A DNA stretch of 54,373 bases. Source: RGIG1918 sp045536045 (GTDB lineage: Bacteria > Cyanobacteriota > Vampirovibrionia > Gastranaerophilales > Gastranaerophilaceae). Under the pieces are notes generated by a model. The model had not been told where the DNA came from. It saw only the letters and a list, made by a program, of their open reading frames with translations, and searched no databases. The first letter of the stretch is position 1; every line of letters starts with the position of its first letter. Of this stretch, positions 24,567-33,288 are shown in pieces. Where the stretch lies: assembly GCA_045536045.1 (NCBI GenBank), contig JAZSMU010000014.1, forward strand, positions 1-54,373. Reading direction: 5' to 3'. The position numbers and the translations under genes are program-made.

Positions 24567-25496
24567 CTATTCATAAGTAAATTCAAGAATAAGGGCGTTT
24601 TCTTCTAGTGGAATTTTATCTTTTCTTGTTGAAATTAGCTTAATTTCGCCTGTTTTAATGTTTATGCCCCAAAGGTTCAAGAATTTTTCTTTTTTTCTGT
24701 TATCCCAAACAACAGCTTTAACAACGGCTAAATCCTTTTCATCAAGTGCAAAACCAAGTGTTTTAATATCCCACCTATAATTGTTTAAAAGAATATTATT
24801 TTGTTCTTTATTAAATTCAATAATTTTTTCATTTAATTCTGGATATCTTTTATATTCAAAAATTCCCTCATCATTTTCTGTGCCAGAAATCATTATTGTT
24901 TTAAATATTCCAGATTTTTCTGTTCCTATTTTTTCTTCAACAAGAATATTTTTGCTGTTGCTTGAAAAATCAATTACATTAAGGGTTTTAAAGTAATTTT
25001 CTTTAAATTCATATACGCCAGAAGTTAGATTTTTGCCTTTATATAGGTCAATTACACCTGCGTCTATAACTCTTTGATACCTTGTTTTAGTTGTTTCTAG
25101 AGGTATTATAAATAATTCTGAGCTTATTTGATTATGAGAATTATTATAATAATAATAAACAATTCCTGCTTTTTCAAAATCTGGGGCAACAATTTTTCCA
25201 GAATACATCGTGCCTTTTTTCTTAATTTCAAAAATATTTACTCTATAACTATTTGGAGGCGAATTATATTTAACAAAATAGCCATTTGGAGGCGAAACTT
25301 TTGTTAGTTTTTTGTCTTCGTTAATATTTTTTTCTTTAATTTTTCTTTTATCAATTGGAACACACTCAGATTTTTCAAGCCATTCAGCTTTTGTTTCTGG
25401 CATTTTTGGAATTTTCTCTTTTTTCTTTGCAAGTGCAAAATCACACCCAGCTAGGGTTGTTAAACAAATTAAAAAAGCTGATACAATTTTTTTCAT
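24567..25496 (-). CDS. Putative lipoprotein of unknown function
   Basis: The 309-residue product starts MKKIVSAFLICLTTLAGCDF; LAGC is a consensus lipobox, with Cys18 as the lipidation site. Signal peptidase I cleavage after FALA is an alternative. The mature part starts with a Lys-rich linker and then forms a mostly beta-rich globular sequence with repeated Tyr, Asn and Lys residues. I recognise no enzymatic motif. GAGG lies upstream of the ATG. It follows the GH57 gene by 3 bp and probably shares its transcript, which may mean a role at the envelope linked to glycan metabolism, but that is only context. Confidence 0.75.
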   Translation of the reverse strand: MKKIVSAFLICLTTLAGCDFALAKKKEKIPKMPETKAEWLEKSECVPIDKRKIKEKNINEDKKLTKVSPPNGYFVKYNSPPNSYRVNIFEIKKKGTMYSGKIVAPDFEKAGIVYYYYNNSHNQISSELFIIPLETTKTRYQRVIDAGVIDLYKGKNLTSGVYEFKENYFKTLNVIDFSSNSKNILVEEKIGTEKSGIFKTIMISGTENDEGIFEYKRYPELNEKIIEFNKEQNNILLNNYRWDIKTLGFALDEKDLAVVKAVVWDNRKKEKFLNLWGINIKTGEIKLISTRKDKIPLEENALILEFTYE

Positions 25497-25499
25497 AAG

Positions 25500-27992
25500 C
25501 TACCTCGGTAGGCTTGCTGTGTCTATAAGTGGCTTATAATATTCAGTGTTAATTTTTAAATAATCTCCAATTTTAAGAAGATTTAGAACGAAAAGCCTGT
25601 CCTCGTCTTTGTTTTGAGATTTTCTAAGACTTTCAATTATTGTGTGCATATTTCTGAATATTCTTTCAAAATACAAGTTTTGAGAAGAAATCATTTCAAA
25701 GTTTAATTCTAAATCATCAATTAAAGCAAACAGCGAAATAATTTCTTCTGTTTGTTTCATAGTTGGGTTATTAACAAGTTTTTCAAGTCTTTCTTTAATT
25801 TTTAAGCCAACAATTTCGTCAATTTTTGTTTTGTTAAAATTAATATGGAATTTGTTTGCTTCTTCTTTAATTTTCATAATCTTTTTAATTTGGGCTTTGT
25901 TTGTAAAGTGTTTTGTTTCTTTTAGAGCAAAAGTAAGTCTTTTTGCAAGAGTATATTTTGCACTCACTCTAAACGCTTCTGGAATGTCCATACCCAAAAT
26001 TATAAGATGTTCAATGTTTGCTTTTGAATTTTCATAAAGTTTTTCATAAATATTTGCCATATCTCTAAGTTTTTTAGAAATAGACTTTTTAAGTGCTTCT
26101 TTTCTTTTATCAATAAGAACATCTTTAAGCATATAAAAATGTTTGCTTATAGTGTCTTTCATCACTTTTGTAGTTTTTTCTTCATCTCCACTTTTAAAGG
26201 CTTTTTCAATTTCTGTTTTAATTTTAGAAAAATCTTTTTTATCAGCTTTATTAATAGCACAATAAACTCTGCCTTCTTGATTTCTAAACATTACAAAAAT
26301 CATTTCGTGTTTTTCTGTTGTGATTTTTGAAACAAATTCGCCTTTTCCAATGAATAGTTTTGAATCGTCTTTATTTTTAACAATTTTAGATTTTACATTT
26401 TGCACATCATAGCAATAAATTGAATTAATTTCTTCAAAACCTTCATAGGCACTCATTATTGCCCAATGGTTTACAATTTGTTCAATGTCAATTTTAGATG
26501 GTTTGCAGAAATTATTGAAAATATCTTCCCCTGTTCCAAATTCTGGAATATTGCTAATTGCTTTAGACAAAATTTGGCAAAATCCACGTTCTAAATCTTC
26601 TTTAGTAAATTCTTTAGCTAAATCTATTGCCATTAAGGCATATTTCATAATTTGAACAGTTTCAATTCCTGAAATTTCAGAGAAAAACCAGCCACAGCTT
26701 GTATACATAAGCATTGCTTGTCTTTGAATTTCAAGAAGTTTTATTGCTAAAACTTTTTCTTTTGGATTAAGTTTTTTCTTAGCGTGTGTAGTTAAAAATT
26801 TATTAATATTTTTTTCGCTTCTATCTAAAATAACTGAAATATAGTCATTTCTAGCATCCCAGAAGTTTTTAAAATATTTATTTCCTTCAATTTCGCATAA
26901 AATAATTAATTTATCTCTCAAAAAGTCTAAAGCTTTTCTTAAAGGAGTTCTCCATTTTTGATTCCAATGAGGTTGTCCACCTGTTTGGCAACCACAATCA
27001 CATTCCCATCTACCGATTCCGTGTGAACAGCTCCAAGCCGTTTCGTTTTTAATTTTAACCTCCCAAGTTGGTGGAAATTTATCTAAAAATTCGGCATAGT
27101 TTGTTATTTTGAAGCCCCAATCTTCAGCTTTTAGAGCAAAAATGTATGATAGGGCCATATCGCCAAATTTTGTGTGGTGTCCGTAGCTTTCGCCATCTGT
27201 CGCAATATTAACCAACTGAGGACGGCATCTATCTTTAACATAGCCATCATTAAGGCGTGCAATAAATTTTCCACCGTCTTTTAATAAATTATCAAAAGCA
27301 ACAGATTTTGAAATTGCACCATCATAAAAATAAATGTCTATATGTTTGCCGTTTTTAAGAAAACATCTATAAGGCATAGATGGGTCAATTGAGCCCCAGC
27401 TAACATCTTTAAAGTCTTTATCCCCAATTTTTTTAACGCATTGTGCTTGATATGGAGATAGAACTGTAAATTTTATTCCCTCATCAGCCAAAACTTCAAG
27501 AGTTGCTTCGTCTACGCCACATTCTGCAAGCCAAATACCCTCTGGTTTTCTTTTAAATCTGTGTTTGAAATCTTTAATCCCCCAAACTGTTTGGGTAATT
27601 TTGTCTTGTTCATTGCAAAATGGCATAATCGTATGGTTATAAACTTGTGCCATTGCATTTCCGTGCCCTGAGTGAGCTTCTTGAGAAAGTTTATCTGCCT
27701 CTAAAATTCTTGCATAAGTTTTTTTGGCATATTTTTCCATCCAAGACAAAAGAGTTGGACCAAAATTGAAGCTTAAATACTCATAATTATTTATAATTTG
27801 AAGAATTCTGCCTCTATCATCTGCAATTCTTGAAACGCTATTTGGAGAATAACATTCCTTGCAAACTCTTTCGTTCCAATTGTGGCTAGGGTGAGCACTT
27901 TCTTGAAGCTCAATTTCTTCAAGCCAAGGGTTTTCCCTAGGAGGCTGATAAAAGTGTCCGTGTATTGTTAAATATTTATCGTGATTTTCCAT
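25500..27992 (-). CDS. GH57-family glycoside hydrolase with DUF3536
   Basis: The 830-residue protein begins with the GH57 motif HGHFYQPPRENPW (11-23) and has EGIWLAECGVDE (151-162), in which Glu157 is in the place of the GH57 nucleophile. It also has NIATDGESYGHHTKFGDMAL for the downstream catalytic region. The C-terminal half (about 300-830) matches the DUF3536 region that accompanies this subgroup. GH57 enzymes act on alpha-glucans (amylase, branching and transferase types); the exact substrate of the DUF3536 type is not established. There is no signal peptide, so it probably acts on cytosolic glycogen-like glucan. It has no obvious ribosome site and is likely coupled to the gene 5 bp upstream. 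Confidence 0.9.
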   Translation of the reverse strand: MENHDKYLTIHGHFYQPPRENPWLEEIELQESAHPSHNWNERVCKECYSPNSVSRIADDRGRILQIINNYEYLSFNFGPTLLSWMEKYAKKTYARILEADKLSQEAHSGHGNAMAQVYNHTIMPFCNEQDKITQTVWGIKDFKHRFKRKPEGIWLAECGVDEATLEVLADEGIKFTVLSPYQAQCVKKIGDKDFKDVSWGSIDPSMPYRCFLKNGKHIDIYFYDGAISKSVAFDNLLKDGGKFIARLNDGYVKDRCRPQLVNIATDGESYGHHTKFGDMALSYIFALKAEDWGFKITNYAEFLDKFPPTWEVKIKNETAWSCSHGIGRWECDCGCQTGGQPHWNQKWRTPLRKALDFLRDKLIILCEIEGNKYFKNFWDARNDYISVILDRSEKNINKFLTTHAKKKLNPKEKVLAIKLLEIQRQAMLMYTSCGWFFSEISGIETVQIMKYALMAIDLAKEFTKEDLERGFCQILSKAISNIPEFGTGEDIFNNFCKPSKIDIEQIVNHWAIMSAYEGFEEINSIYCYDVQNVKSKIVKNKDDSKLFIGKGEFVSKITTEKHEMIFVMFRNQEGRVYCAINKADKKDFSKIKTEIEKAFKSGDEEKTTKVMKDTISKHFYMLKDVLIDKRKEALKKSISKKLRDMANIYEKLYENSKANIEHLIILGMDIPEAFRVSAKYTLAKRLTFALKETKHFTNKAQIKKIMKIKEEANKFHINFNKTKIDEIVGLKIKERLEKLVNNPTMKQTEEIISLFALIDDLELNFEMISSQNLYFERIFRNMHTIIESLRKSQNKDEDRLFVLNLLKIGDYLKINTEYYKPLIDTASLPR

Positions 27993-27997
27993 ACTTA

Positions 27998-28492
27998 TTA
28001 TTTATTTTCGTTCTTTTTCGCTTTTTCAACGATTTGGATTTTATTAACATCAACCCAAACATCGCCTAATGCGTTTGAAAACATAACTCCATCTATCTTA
28101 ATTTTATCATTTGTGTCAAGTTCAATATAGCTTTCTGCCAATTCTCTTTTCATAAAAAGTTTCATTTCAGATAGTGGAACATCATGGTCAACCACATCAT
28201 TTCTTTGAACAATAAAAGAAATATAATGCTCACTGCTTCTTAATGCTTTTGGATAATCAAGCCCAAGAGTTGTAAATCTGTTGAATTTTGCCTCAATTTT
28301 AACAGGCTTATTTAAATATTTTTGTGCATTGTTCAAAACTTCTAAAGGTGTAACATAAGAAACATTTTGAACGGCTGAAGTAGTCGTTTTGACTTCTGCT
28401 TTAGGTGCTGTTTGAGAAATAGCATTATTTGAGATATTAACTCCAAATACAACACATAAAACTATAAAAATATTTAAAATAAGTTTTTTCAT
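27998..28492 (-). CDS. Exported protein, possible OB-fold, unknown function
   Basis: The frame is open from 28612 into thrS, but AAAGGA lies 7 nt before the ATG at 28492 and that start gives a clean signal peptide (MKKLILNIFIVLCVVFGVNI), so 28492 is chosen, giving 164 residues. The mature part (about 55-155: PLEVLNNAQKYLNKPVKIEA, then YISFIVQRND, IKIDGVMFSNALGDVWVDV) has a strand pattern that suggests an OB-like barrel, an inference only. It begins 11 bp after the thrS stop and leads into the GH57 and lipoprotein genes. Confidence 0.7.
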   Translation of the reverse strand: MKKLILNIFIVLCVVFGVNISNNAISQTAPKAEVKTTTSAVQNVSYVTPLEVLNNAQKYLNKPVKIEAKFNRFTTLGLDYPKALRSSEHYISFIVQRNDVVDHDVPLSEMKLFMKRELAESYIELDTNDKIKIDGVMFSNALGDVWVDVNKIQIVEKAKKNENK

Positions 28493-28502
28493 ATTTTTTC
28501 CT

Positions 28503-30275
28503 TTATTCAACAATTGTTGTGCCTTTTGTTTTGATTTCATTATCAAGTTTATTGATAAATTCTTCAATATCCATTTCGCCAATTTGTCCTCTGCCTCTTG
28601 CTCTGATTGCAAGTTTGCCAGTTTCTATTTCTTTATCTCCCATAACTAGAACATAAGGAATTTTCTTGTCTTTAAAGGATTCTCTAATTTTATAGTTCAT
28701 ACTTTCAGACCTGTCGTCTAAGTGTGCTCTAATACCTAAATCTCTAAGTTTTTTATAAACTTTGCTTGCTTCATCTGCATGTCTATCTGCAATTGGAACT
28801 ATTGCAACTTGTGTTGGAGAAAGCCAAGTTGGGAAAGCACCAGCAAAGTGTTCAATTAAAATTCCGTGAAATCTTTCCATTGAGCCAAAAATAACTCTAT
28901 GAAGCATTACAGGAGTTTTTAGTTGTCCATCTTTGTCTTGATATTTAATTTCAAATCTTTCAGGCAAGTTGAAGTCCAACTGAATTGTTGCACATTGCCA
29001 AGTTCTGCCTAGTGCATCTTTAACTTTAAAGTCAATTTTAGGACCGTAGAAAGCACCATCGCCTTCATTTATTTCATATTGCATATTGCGTTTGTCCATA
29101 GCTTCCTTTAAGCCAGCTTCTGCAATTTCCCAATTTTTAATATCGCCAACAAAACTTTCTGGGCGTGTTGATAATTCAACTTCAAAATCCATATTAAAGA
29201 TTTTCATTGTGTCAGCTACAAAATCAATAATTGCATTAATTTCATCAACTAATTGTTCAGGTGTGCAGAAAATATGGGCATCATCTTGTGTAAAGCCTTG
29301 AACACGAGTTAAACCAGCAAGAGCTCCAGATTTTTCTCTTCTATATACTGTTCCTAATTCAGCCATTCTTAATGGAAGAGAACGGTATGAATGTCTTTGA
29401 GATTGGTAAATTAAAATATGGAATGGGCAATTCATAGGTTTAACTATATATTGCTCATCTTCTTCATTTTCTTTTTGAATGAAGAACATATTTTCCTTGT
29501 AGTGGTCAATATGACCAGATAATTCCCAAAGTTTTGATTTAGCTAATTGAGGAGTTTGAACAATTACATAGCCTCTTTTTCTGTGTTCTTCTCTCCAATA
29601 GTTTTCAATTTCTTCTCTAACTGTGTATAAATTTGGGTGCCATAAAACAAGCCCCCCACCAATTTCTTCTCTAACTGAGAACAAGTCTAATTTTGTTCCT
29701 AATTTTCTGTGGTCTCTTTTTTCGGCTTCTTCAAGCATTGTTAAGTGTGCTTTTAATTCATCTTTTGTTAAAAATGCAGTTGCATAAATTCTTTGAAGCA
29801 TTTTGTTGTTTGAATTGCCTCTCCAATAAGCACCAGCAACAGATAATAACTTAAATGCTTTAATTGGTTTTGTGTTTTCTAAGTGTGGACCACGACAAAG
29901 GTCGTCAAATAAGACATTTCCGTCTTTATCTTTTGTTAAATAAAGGGTTGGGTTGTCATTTTTATGTTCTTCTAAAAGCTCAGCTTTGTAGATTTCGCCT
30001 TTTTCTTTAAATTCTTTGATTTGGGCTTCAACATCTGGAATTTCATATTTTTCAAAAGTTAAAGTTTCAGATAAAATTTCTTTCATTTTATCTTCAATAA
30101 CTTTAAGGTCTTCTTCTTTTAAAGTAACGCCTTCAATATCAAAATCGTAGTAAAAACCATTTTCAATAGATGGACCAATAGCAAGTTTTGCATTTGGATA
30201 AACGCTTTGAACTGCTTGAGCCATAATGTGTGATGTTGAATGCCTTAATATTTGTAAATCAATTTCGTTTTGCAT
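28503..30275 (-). CDS. thrS: Threonyl-tRNA synthetase lacking the TGS domain
   Basis: It charges tRNA-Thr with threonine. The 590-residue protein starts directly at the editing (N2) domain with HSTSHIMAQAV (residues 11-21) and the HxxxH zinc-like motif; the usual N-terminal TGS domain (about 60 residues) is missing. The catalytic core has WRGNSNNKMLQRIYATAF, KPMNCPFHILIYQ (motif 2 region with the zinc Cys), RVQGFTQDDAHIFC and HRVIFGSMERF. The C-terminal anticodon-binding domain (about 480-590) has IPYVLVMGDKEIE. AAAGGG and AAGG lie upstream of the ATG. No T-box leader is visible in the 145 bp to the next gene. Confidence 0.95.
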   Translation of the reverse strand: MQNEIDLQILRHSTSHIMAQAVQSVYPNAKLAIGPSIENGFYYDFDIEGVTLKEEDLKVIEDKMKEILSETLTFEKYEIPDVEAQIKEFKEKGEIYKAELLEEHKNDNPTLYLTKDKDGNVLFDDLCRGPHLENTKPIKAFKLLSVAGAYWRGNSNNKMLQRIYATAFLTKDELKAHLTMLEEAEKRDHRKLGTKLDLFSVREEIGGGLVLWHPNLYTVREEIENYWREEHRKRGYVIVQTPQLAKSKLWELSGHIDHYKENMFFIQKENEEDEQYIVKPMNCPFHILIYQSQRHSYRSLPLRMAELGTVYRREKSGALAGLTRVQGFTQDDAHIFCTPEQLVDEINAIIDFVADTMKIFNMDFEVELSTRPESFVGDIKNWEIAEAGLKEAMDKRNMQYEINEGDGAFYGPKIDFKVKDALGRTWQCATIQLDFNLPERFEIKYQDKDGQLKTPVMLHRVIFGSMERFHGILIEHFAGAFPTWLSPTQVAIVPIADRHADEASKVYKKLRDLGIRAHLDDRSESMNYKIRESFKDKKIPYVLVMGDKEIETGKLAIRARGRGQIGEMDIEEFINKLDNEIKTKGTTIVE

Positions 30276-30361
30276 AAATTCAGCCTTTTTCCCTTTAAAT
30301 ACAATAAAATTTTACCACTAAAAAATTTAATTGTAAAAGATTGTTAAGAAAAAATACTTTT

Positions 30362-30402
30362 TTGAAATCTGAGTTTCTAAATATACTTTATATATATGTA
30401 AG
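30362..30402 (+). promoter_or_regulatory. Promoter region with 22-bp block shared with the 10.7-kb small gene
   Basis: Bases 30381-30402 are identical over 22 bp to the promoter of the 53-residue gene (minus strand, 10726-10705). The flank TTGA-TCTGAGT is also conserved, but six bases (TTCTAA) are added between it and the block, so -35/-10 spacing differs. TATATA or TATACT within the block may serve as the -10. Confidence 0.55.
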
Positions 30403-30422
30403 AAATATAAAACGAGGATAAA

Positions 30423-30650
30423 ATGACGGTAGCACAAGAAAAGTTCTTCAAGGTTGAAGGCGACCTTAAAAAGCGAATGGATAAGTACGATAGGCTGAAT
30501 ATTAGAACGCAGTTTAAACAGGCGTCAGACCCAATATATTTGGCATTTAACTATTTAGATAAAAAGCCGTTAAATAAAGTCGTCAAAGAGGTTGCAAAAG
30601 AGACGGTTTTAGACTTTTGCTCCTTTGTATCAAAAGTTTTTGTCAGTTAA
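30423..30650 (+). CDS. Small basic protein of unknown function (75 residues)
   Basis: The product is Lys-rich and amphipathic: VAQEKFFKVEGDLKKRMDKY, then NIRTQFKQASDPIYLAFNY, and an end VLDFCSFVSKVFVS. It has no signal or membrane span. GAGG lies 6 nt before the ATG, a promoter lies upstream and a strong terminator follows about 40 bp later, so it is monocistronic. It shares a promoter block with the 53-residue gene, but their proteins do not align, which suggests common control rather than duplication. The function is unknown. Confidence 0.7.
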   Translation: MTVAQEKFFKVEGDLKKRMDKYDRLNIRTQFKQASDPIYLAFNYLDKKPLNKVVKEVAKETVLDFCSFVSKVFVS

Positions 30651-30686
30651 CATAAAATAAGTTAGAGAAATTAGAGAAAAAGATTT

Positions 30687-30711
30687 ATCCCGAGTAATCG
30701 GGATTTTTTTT
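30687..30711 (+). terminator. Rho-independent terminator of the 75-residue gene
   Basis: ATCCCGA and TCGGGAT (30687-30693, 30698-30704) form a seven-pair stem with a GTAA tetraloop followed by eight T. It lies 36 bp after the stop and directly before the convergent proC stop. Confidence 0.92.
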
Positions 30712-30714
30712 GCC

Positions 30715-31521
30715 CTAACCTAAGCTTTTTGCTTTTTCCATTGTTCTTTTAACTGTTTTAAATAAAATTTCTTCAATATTTGAATTATTCAAAATATTAT
30801 TTCCAACTTCTGTGCAACCACCAGGAGTAGTTACATTTCTAATCAATTCTTCAACAGAATCAGGTGTTTCAAAAATCATTTTAGCACTGCCTAAAGCTGT
30901 TTGGCAGGCAAGAGTTAGGGCTGTATCGTAGTCTAGTCCTAGTTTTTTTCCTGCAAGTGCTATTTTTTCAATAATATTATAATAAAATGCTGGTCCTGAA
31001 CCTGAAATTGCTGTTATTAAATCAATATGTTTTTCATCAACTTTAATAGCTTTGCCAATTGATGAAAATAAATTTAGTGCAAATTCAACATCTTTATCAT
31101 AAGCGTATTTGCCTCTGCATATAGCACTCATTCCCTCATTAACAAGTGCTGGAGTGTTTGGCATAACTCTTATAATTCTTGTTTTTTCTAGTGTTTTTTC
31201 AATTTTTTGAGTTGAAACGCCAGCTAAAATAGAAATAATAAGATGATTTCTAACCAATTCTTTTATTGAATCTAAAACTGTATCAATTACAAAAGGTTTT
31301 GTTGCAATAACAATAGTTGGGCAAGTTTCTAAAAGTTCTTCAATTGTGTCTAGAGCAGTAACTTTAAGATTTTTGCTTGTGTATTTTTTAGTGTCATGAT
31401 TTGTGTCAAAAATAAAAATTGAATCACAAGGCAAAAATTCGCTTTTAATCATTCCATTTATAATTGCTGAAGCCATTTTTCCAGCTCCAATGAAACCTAT
31501 GTTATTGTTCATATTGCCCAT
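30715..31521 (-). CDS. proC: Pyrroline-5-carboxylate reductase
   Basis: ProC reduces pyrroline-5-carboxylate to proline with NAD(P)H. The 268-residue protein has the N-terminal Rossmann motif NIGFIGAGKMASAIINGM, the ILAGVSTQKIE and RVMPNTPALVNEGMSAI blocks, AISGSGPAFYY and the C-terminal NVTTPGGCTEVG, all standard. GAGGTG lies upstream of the ATG at 31521; an ATG four codons in (31512) is an alternative. proA and proB are not nearby. It is divergent from rpmH, with 70 bp between. Confidence 0.96.
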   Translation of the reverse strand: MGNMNNNIGFIGAGKMASAIINGMIKSEFLPCDSIFIFDTNHDTKKYTSKNLKVTALDTIEELLETCPTIVIATKPFVIDTVLDSIKELVRNHLIISILAGVSTQKIEKTLEKTRIIRVMPNTPALVNEGMSAICRGKYAYDKDVEFALNLFSSIGKAIKVDEKHIDLITAISGSGPAFYYNIIEKIALAGKKLGLDYDTALTLACQTALGSAKMIFETPDSVEELIRNVTTPGGCTEVGNNILNNSNIEEILFKTVKRTMEKAKSLG

Positions 31522-31591
31522 GTTGACACCTCGCTTTGTCTAAACTATTATAATTGTTAGCAAATAGTAAAATAAAGTCAAGGAGAGAATA

Positions 31592-31744
31592 ATGCGTCGC
31601 ACACTTGAAGGCACAAAAAGAAAAAGACAAGCAGTAAGTGGTTTTAGAGCTAGAATGGCAACTGCTGCAGGTCGTGAAACAATTAACAGACGCCGTGCAA
31701 AAGGTCGTCATAGCGTAGCAATTACTGCTAAATCACGTGCTTAA
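31592..31744 (+). CDS. rpmH: 50S ribosomal protein L34
   Basis: The 50-residue product MRRTLEGTKRKRQAVSGFRA... matches L34, with the conserved TLEGTKRKR, GFRARMATAAGRETINRRRAKGRH order. AAGGAG lies 6 nt before the ATG. It overlaps rnpA by 8 bp (rnpA starts at GTG 31737). rpmH-rnpA usually sits near dnaA and the origin; here the downstream neighbours yidD/yidC are absent and folC meets rnpA instead. Confidence 0.97.
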   Translation: MRRTLEGTKRKRQAVSGFRARMATAAGRETINRRRAKGRHSVAITAKSRA

Positions 31745-32102
31745 AAAAGAAAACAGACTTAAACTTCATTCTGCCTTTATGGGAACATATCATCAAAGGC
31801 AGATTTTGTGTTGTTCGCATTTTAAAATATATATTGGAAAATTAGCCGAAACAGAGCAAAATAGTGCTAAAATCGGCTTTGTTGTTAGCACAAAAATCCA
31901 TAAAAGAGCAGTCCAAAGAAATAGAATTAAAAGAGTTGCAAGAGAAACTTTTAGGCTTGTTTATAAAGAAAATCCTGAATTAGCAAGCATTTTGAATAAA
32001 TATTTAAGCTTTGTCGTTGTTGCGAAATCGTCTGCTATTGAAGCAAAAAATTCTGAATTAAGAGAAGATATTTTGTCTGCAATTGTAAAAATTAAGGCTT
32101 AA
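31737..32102 (+). CDS. rnpA: Ribonuclease P protein component
   Basis: RnpA assists the RNase P RNA in maturing tRNA 5' ends. The 121-residue protein starts GTG inside rpmH. It has the early KKENRLKL segment, the FVVSTKIHKRAVQRNRIKRVARETFR motif characteristic of the family, and FVVVAKSSA. A start overlapping rpmH is typical and couples the two. Its last 11 bp overlap the convergent folC 3' end. Confidence 0.95.
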   Translation: MLKKENRLKLHSAFMGTYHQRQILCCSHFKIYIGKLAETEQNSAKIGFVVSTKIHKRAVQRNRIKRVARETFRLVYKENPELASILNKYLSFVVVAKSSAIEAKNSELREDILSAIVKIKA

Positions 32103-33288
32103 AAATTTCGCCAAGCATATATAATGAGCCACAAACAATGGTAAGAGTGTTGTCTTCAGAGTTTTTAAGATAAGTTTTAGGCTCAAAAATTTCAATTGCG
32201 TTTGGCATAATTTTTTTAATTTCCTCAAAATTTAGAGAATTTGGGTAATTAAAATGATAAAAAAGAAGCTCATCTTCCTTGTTTATCAATGTTTTAATAA
32301 CACTTTGCCAATCTTTGTGTGCTAAAGAGCTCCAAATAAATCTTTTTTTATAATTTTTAAAATTTTTGTCTAAAAATTCTCTTAAAACTCTTGCCCCGTC
32401 TGGGTTATGACAGCCATCAATTAAAACATTATCTTTCAATTCCATTCTAAATTTCCAAAAAACTTCTTTTAGTCCTTTAACAATGGCATTTTTTTCAATA
32501 GTAAAAGGCAAATTTTCAATTGCAGTTAGTGCCAAATTAAGGTTTTCAGCTTGAAAATCTCCTAAAAGCCCAAATTCATATTTTTCATTATTGATAACTG
32601 CAAAATTTTTGTTGATTTCAAAAGAAATTTCAATATTTTTGTTTGCCAAAATAAGCTCAGCACCTTTTTCTTCGCTTGTTTTTTGAATAACTTTAAAACC
32701 TGCGTTTAGAGGCGAAACAACAATTTTTGAACCACTTTTTATAATTCCTGCTTTTTCTTTTGCAACAAGTTCAATTGTCTCTCCTAATCTTTCTGTGTGG
32801 TCTTTTGAAATTGAAGTTATAACTGCAATTTCAGGTTTTTTAATTGAATTTGTGGCATCTAGTCTACCACCTAAGCCAGTTTCAATTATTCCAATTTCAA
32901 TATTTTGTTCTTTGAAATATAAAAATCCAAGAACGGTTAAAATTTCAAATTCTGTAAGCTCTATTTTCAAAGTGTTGCAAGCATTTTCAATTGTTTTTTT
33001 AATGCGTAAAAAATCAGAATCTGAGATTTCTTCGTTGTTTATTTTAATTCTTTCTGTGTATGAAAATAGATGTGGACTTGTGTATAGCCCAAATTTTTTT
33101 TCTGGGAATGCACTAATTAATATTTTTTGAATAATATTGCTTGTTGAACCTTTTCCATTTGTTCCAGCTAAATGAACAGTCATAAAAGAATTTTGAGGGT
33201 TTTCAAAATAATTTAAGACTTTTGAAATTCTATCTAATCCTAAATCTATAATTTTTTTATTTTCTGAAAAAGTGTTTTTATCTAGCAT
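32092..33288 (-). CDS. folC: Bifunctional folylpolyglutamate / dihydrofolate synthase
   Basis: FolC adds glutamate to (dihydro)folates. The 398-residue Mur-ligase-type protein has the P-loop HLAGTNGKGSTSNI, the TSPHLFSYTERIKIN substrate loop, GIIETGLGGRLDATN, the TSISKDHTERLG block and VLIDGCHNPDGARVL in the C-terminal domain. It overlaps murG by 7 bp and is the last gene of the mur operon, an unusual but workable place given the shared fold of FolC and the Mur ligases. It runs into rnpA tail-to-tail without a terminator. Confidence 0.94.
   Translation of the reverse strand: MLDKNTFSENKKIIDLGLDRISKVLNYFENPQNSFMTVHLAGTNGKGSTSNIIQKILISAFPEKKFGLYTSPHLFSYTERIKINNEEISDSDFLRIKKTIENACNTLKIELTEFEILTVLGFLYFKEQNIEIGIIETGLGGRLDATNSIKKPEIAVITSISKDHTERLGETIELVAKEKAGIIKSGSKIVVSPLNAGFKVIQKTSEEKGAELILANKNIEISFEINKNFAVINNEKYEFGLLGDFQAENLNLALTAIENLPFTIEKNAIVKGLKEVFWKFRMELKDNVLIDGCHNPDGARVLREFLDKNFKNYKKRFIWSSLAHKDWQSVIKTLINKEDELLFYHFNYPNSLNFEEIKKIMPNAIEIFEPKTYLKNSEDNTLTIVCGSLYMLGEIFKP

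Noticed and set aside
30276..30422. T-box leader for thrS
   Set aside because: The gap between thrS and the 75-residue gene is only about 145 bp and is AT-rich, with no T-box sequence or specifier stem visible.
31502..31711. Minus-strand 69-codon open frame across rpmH
   Set aside because: It is antisense to rpmH, which is unmistakable L34, and yields a Cys/Ser/Thr-rich sequence typical of such mirrors.
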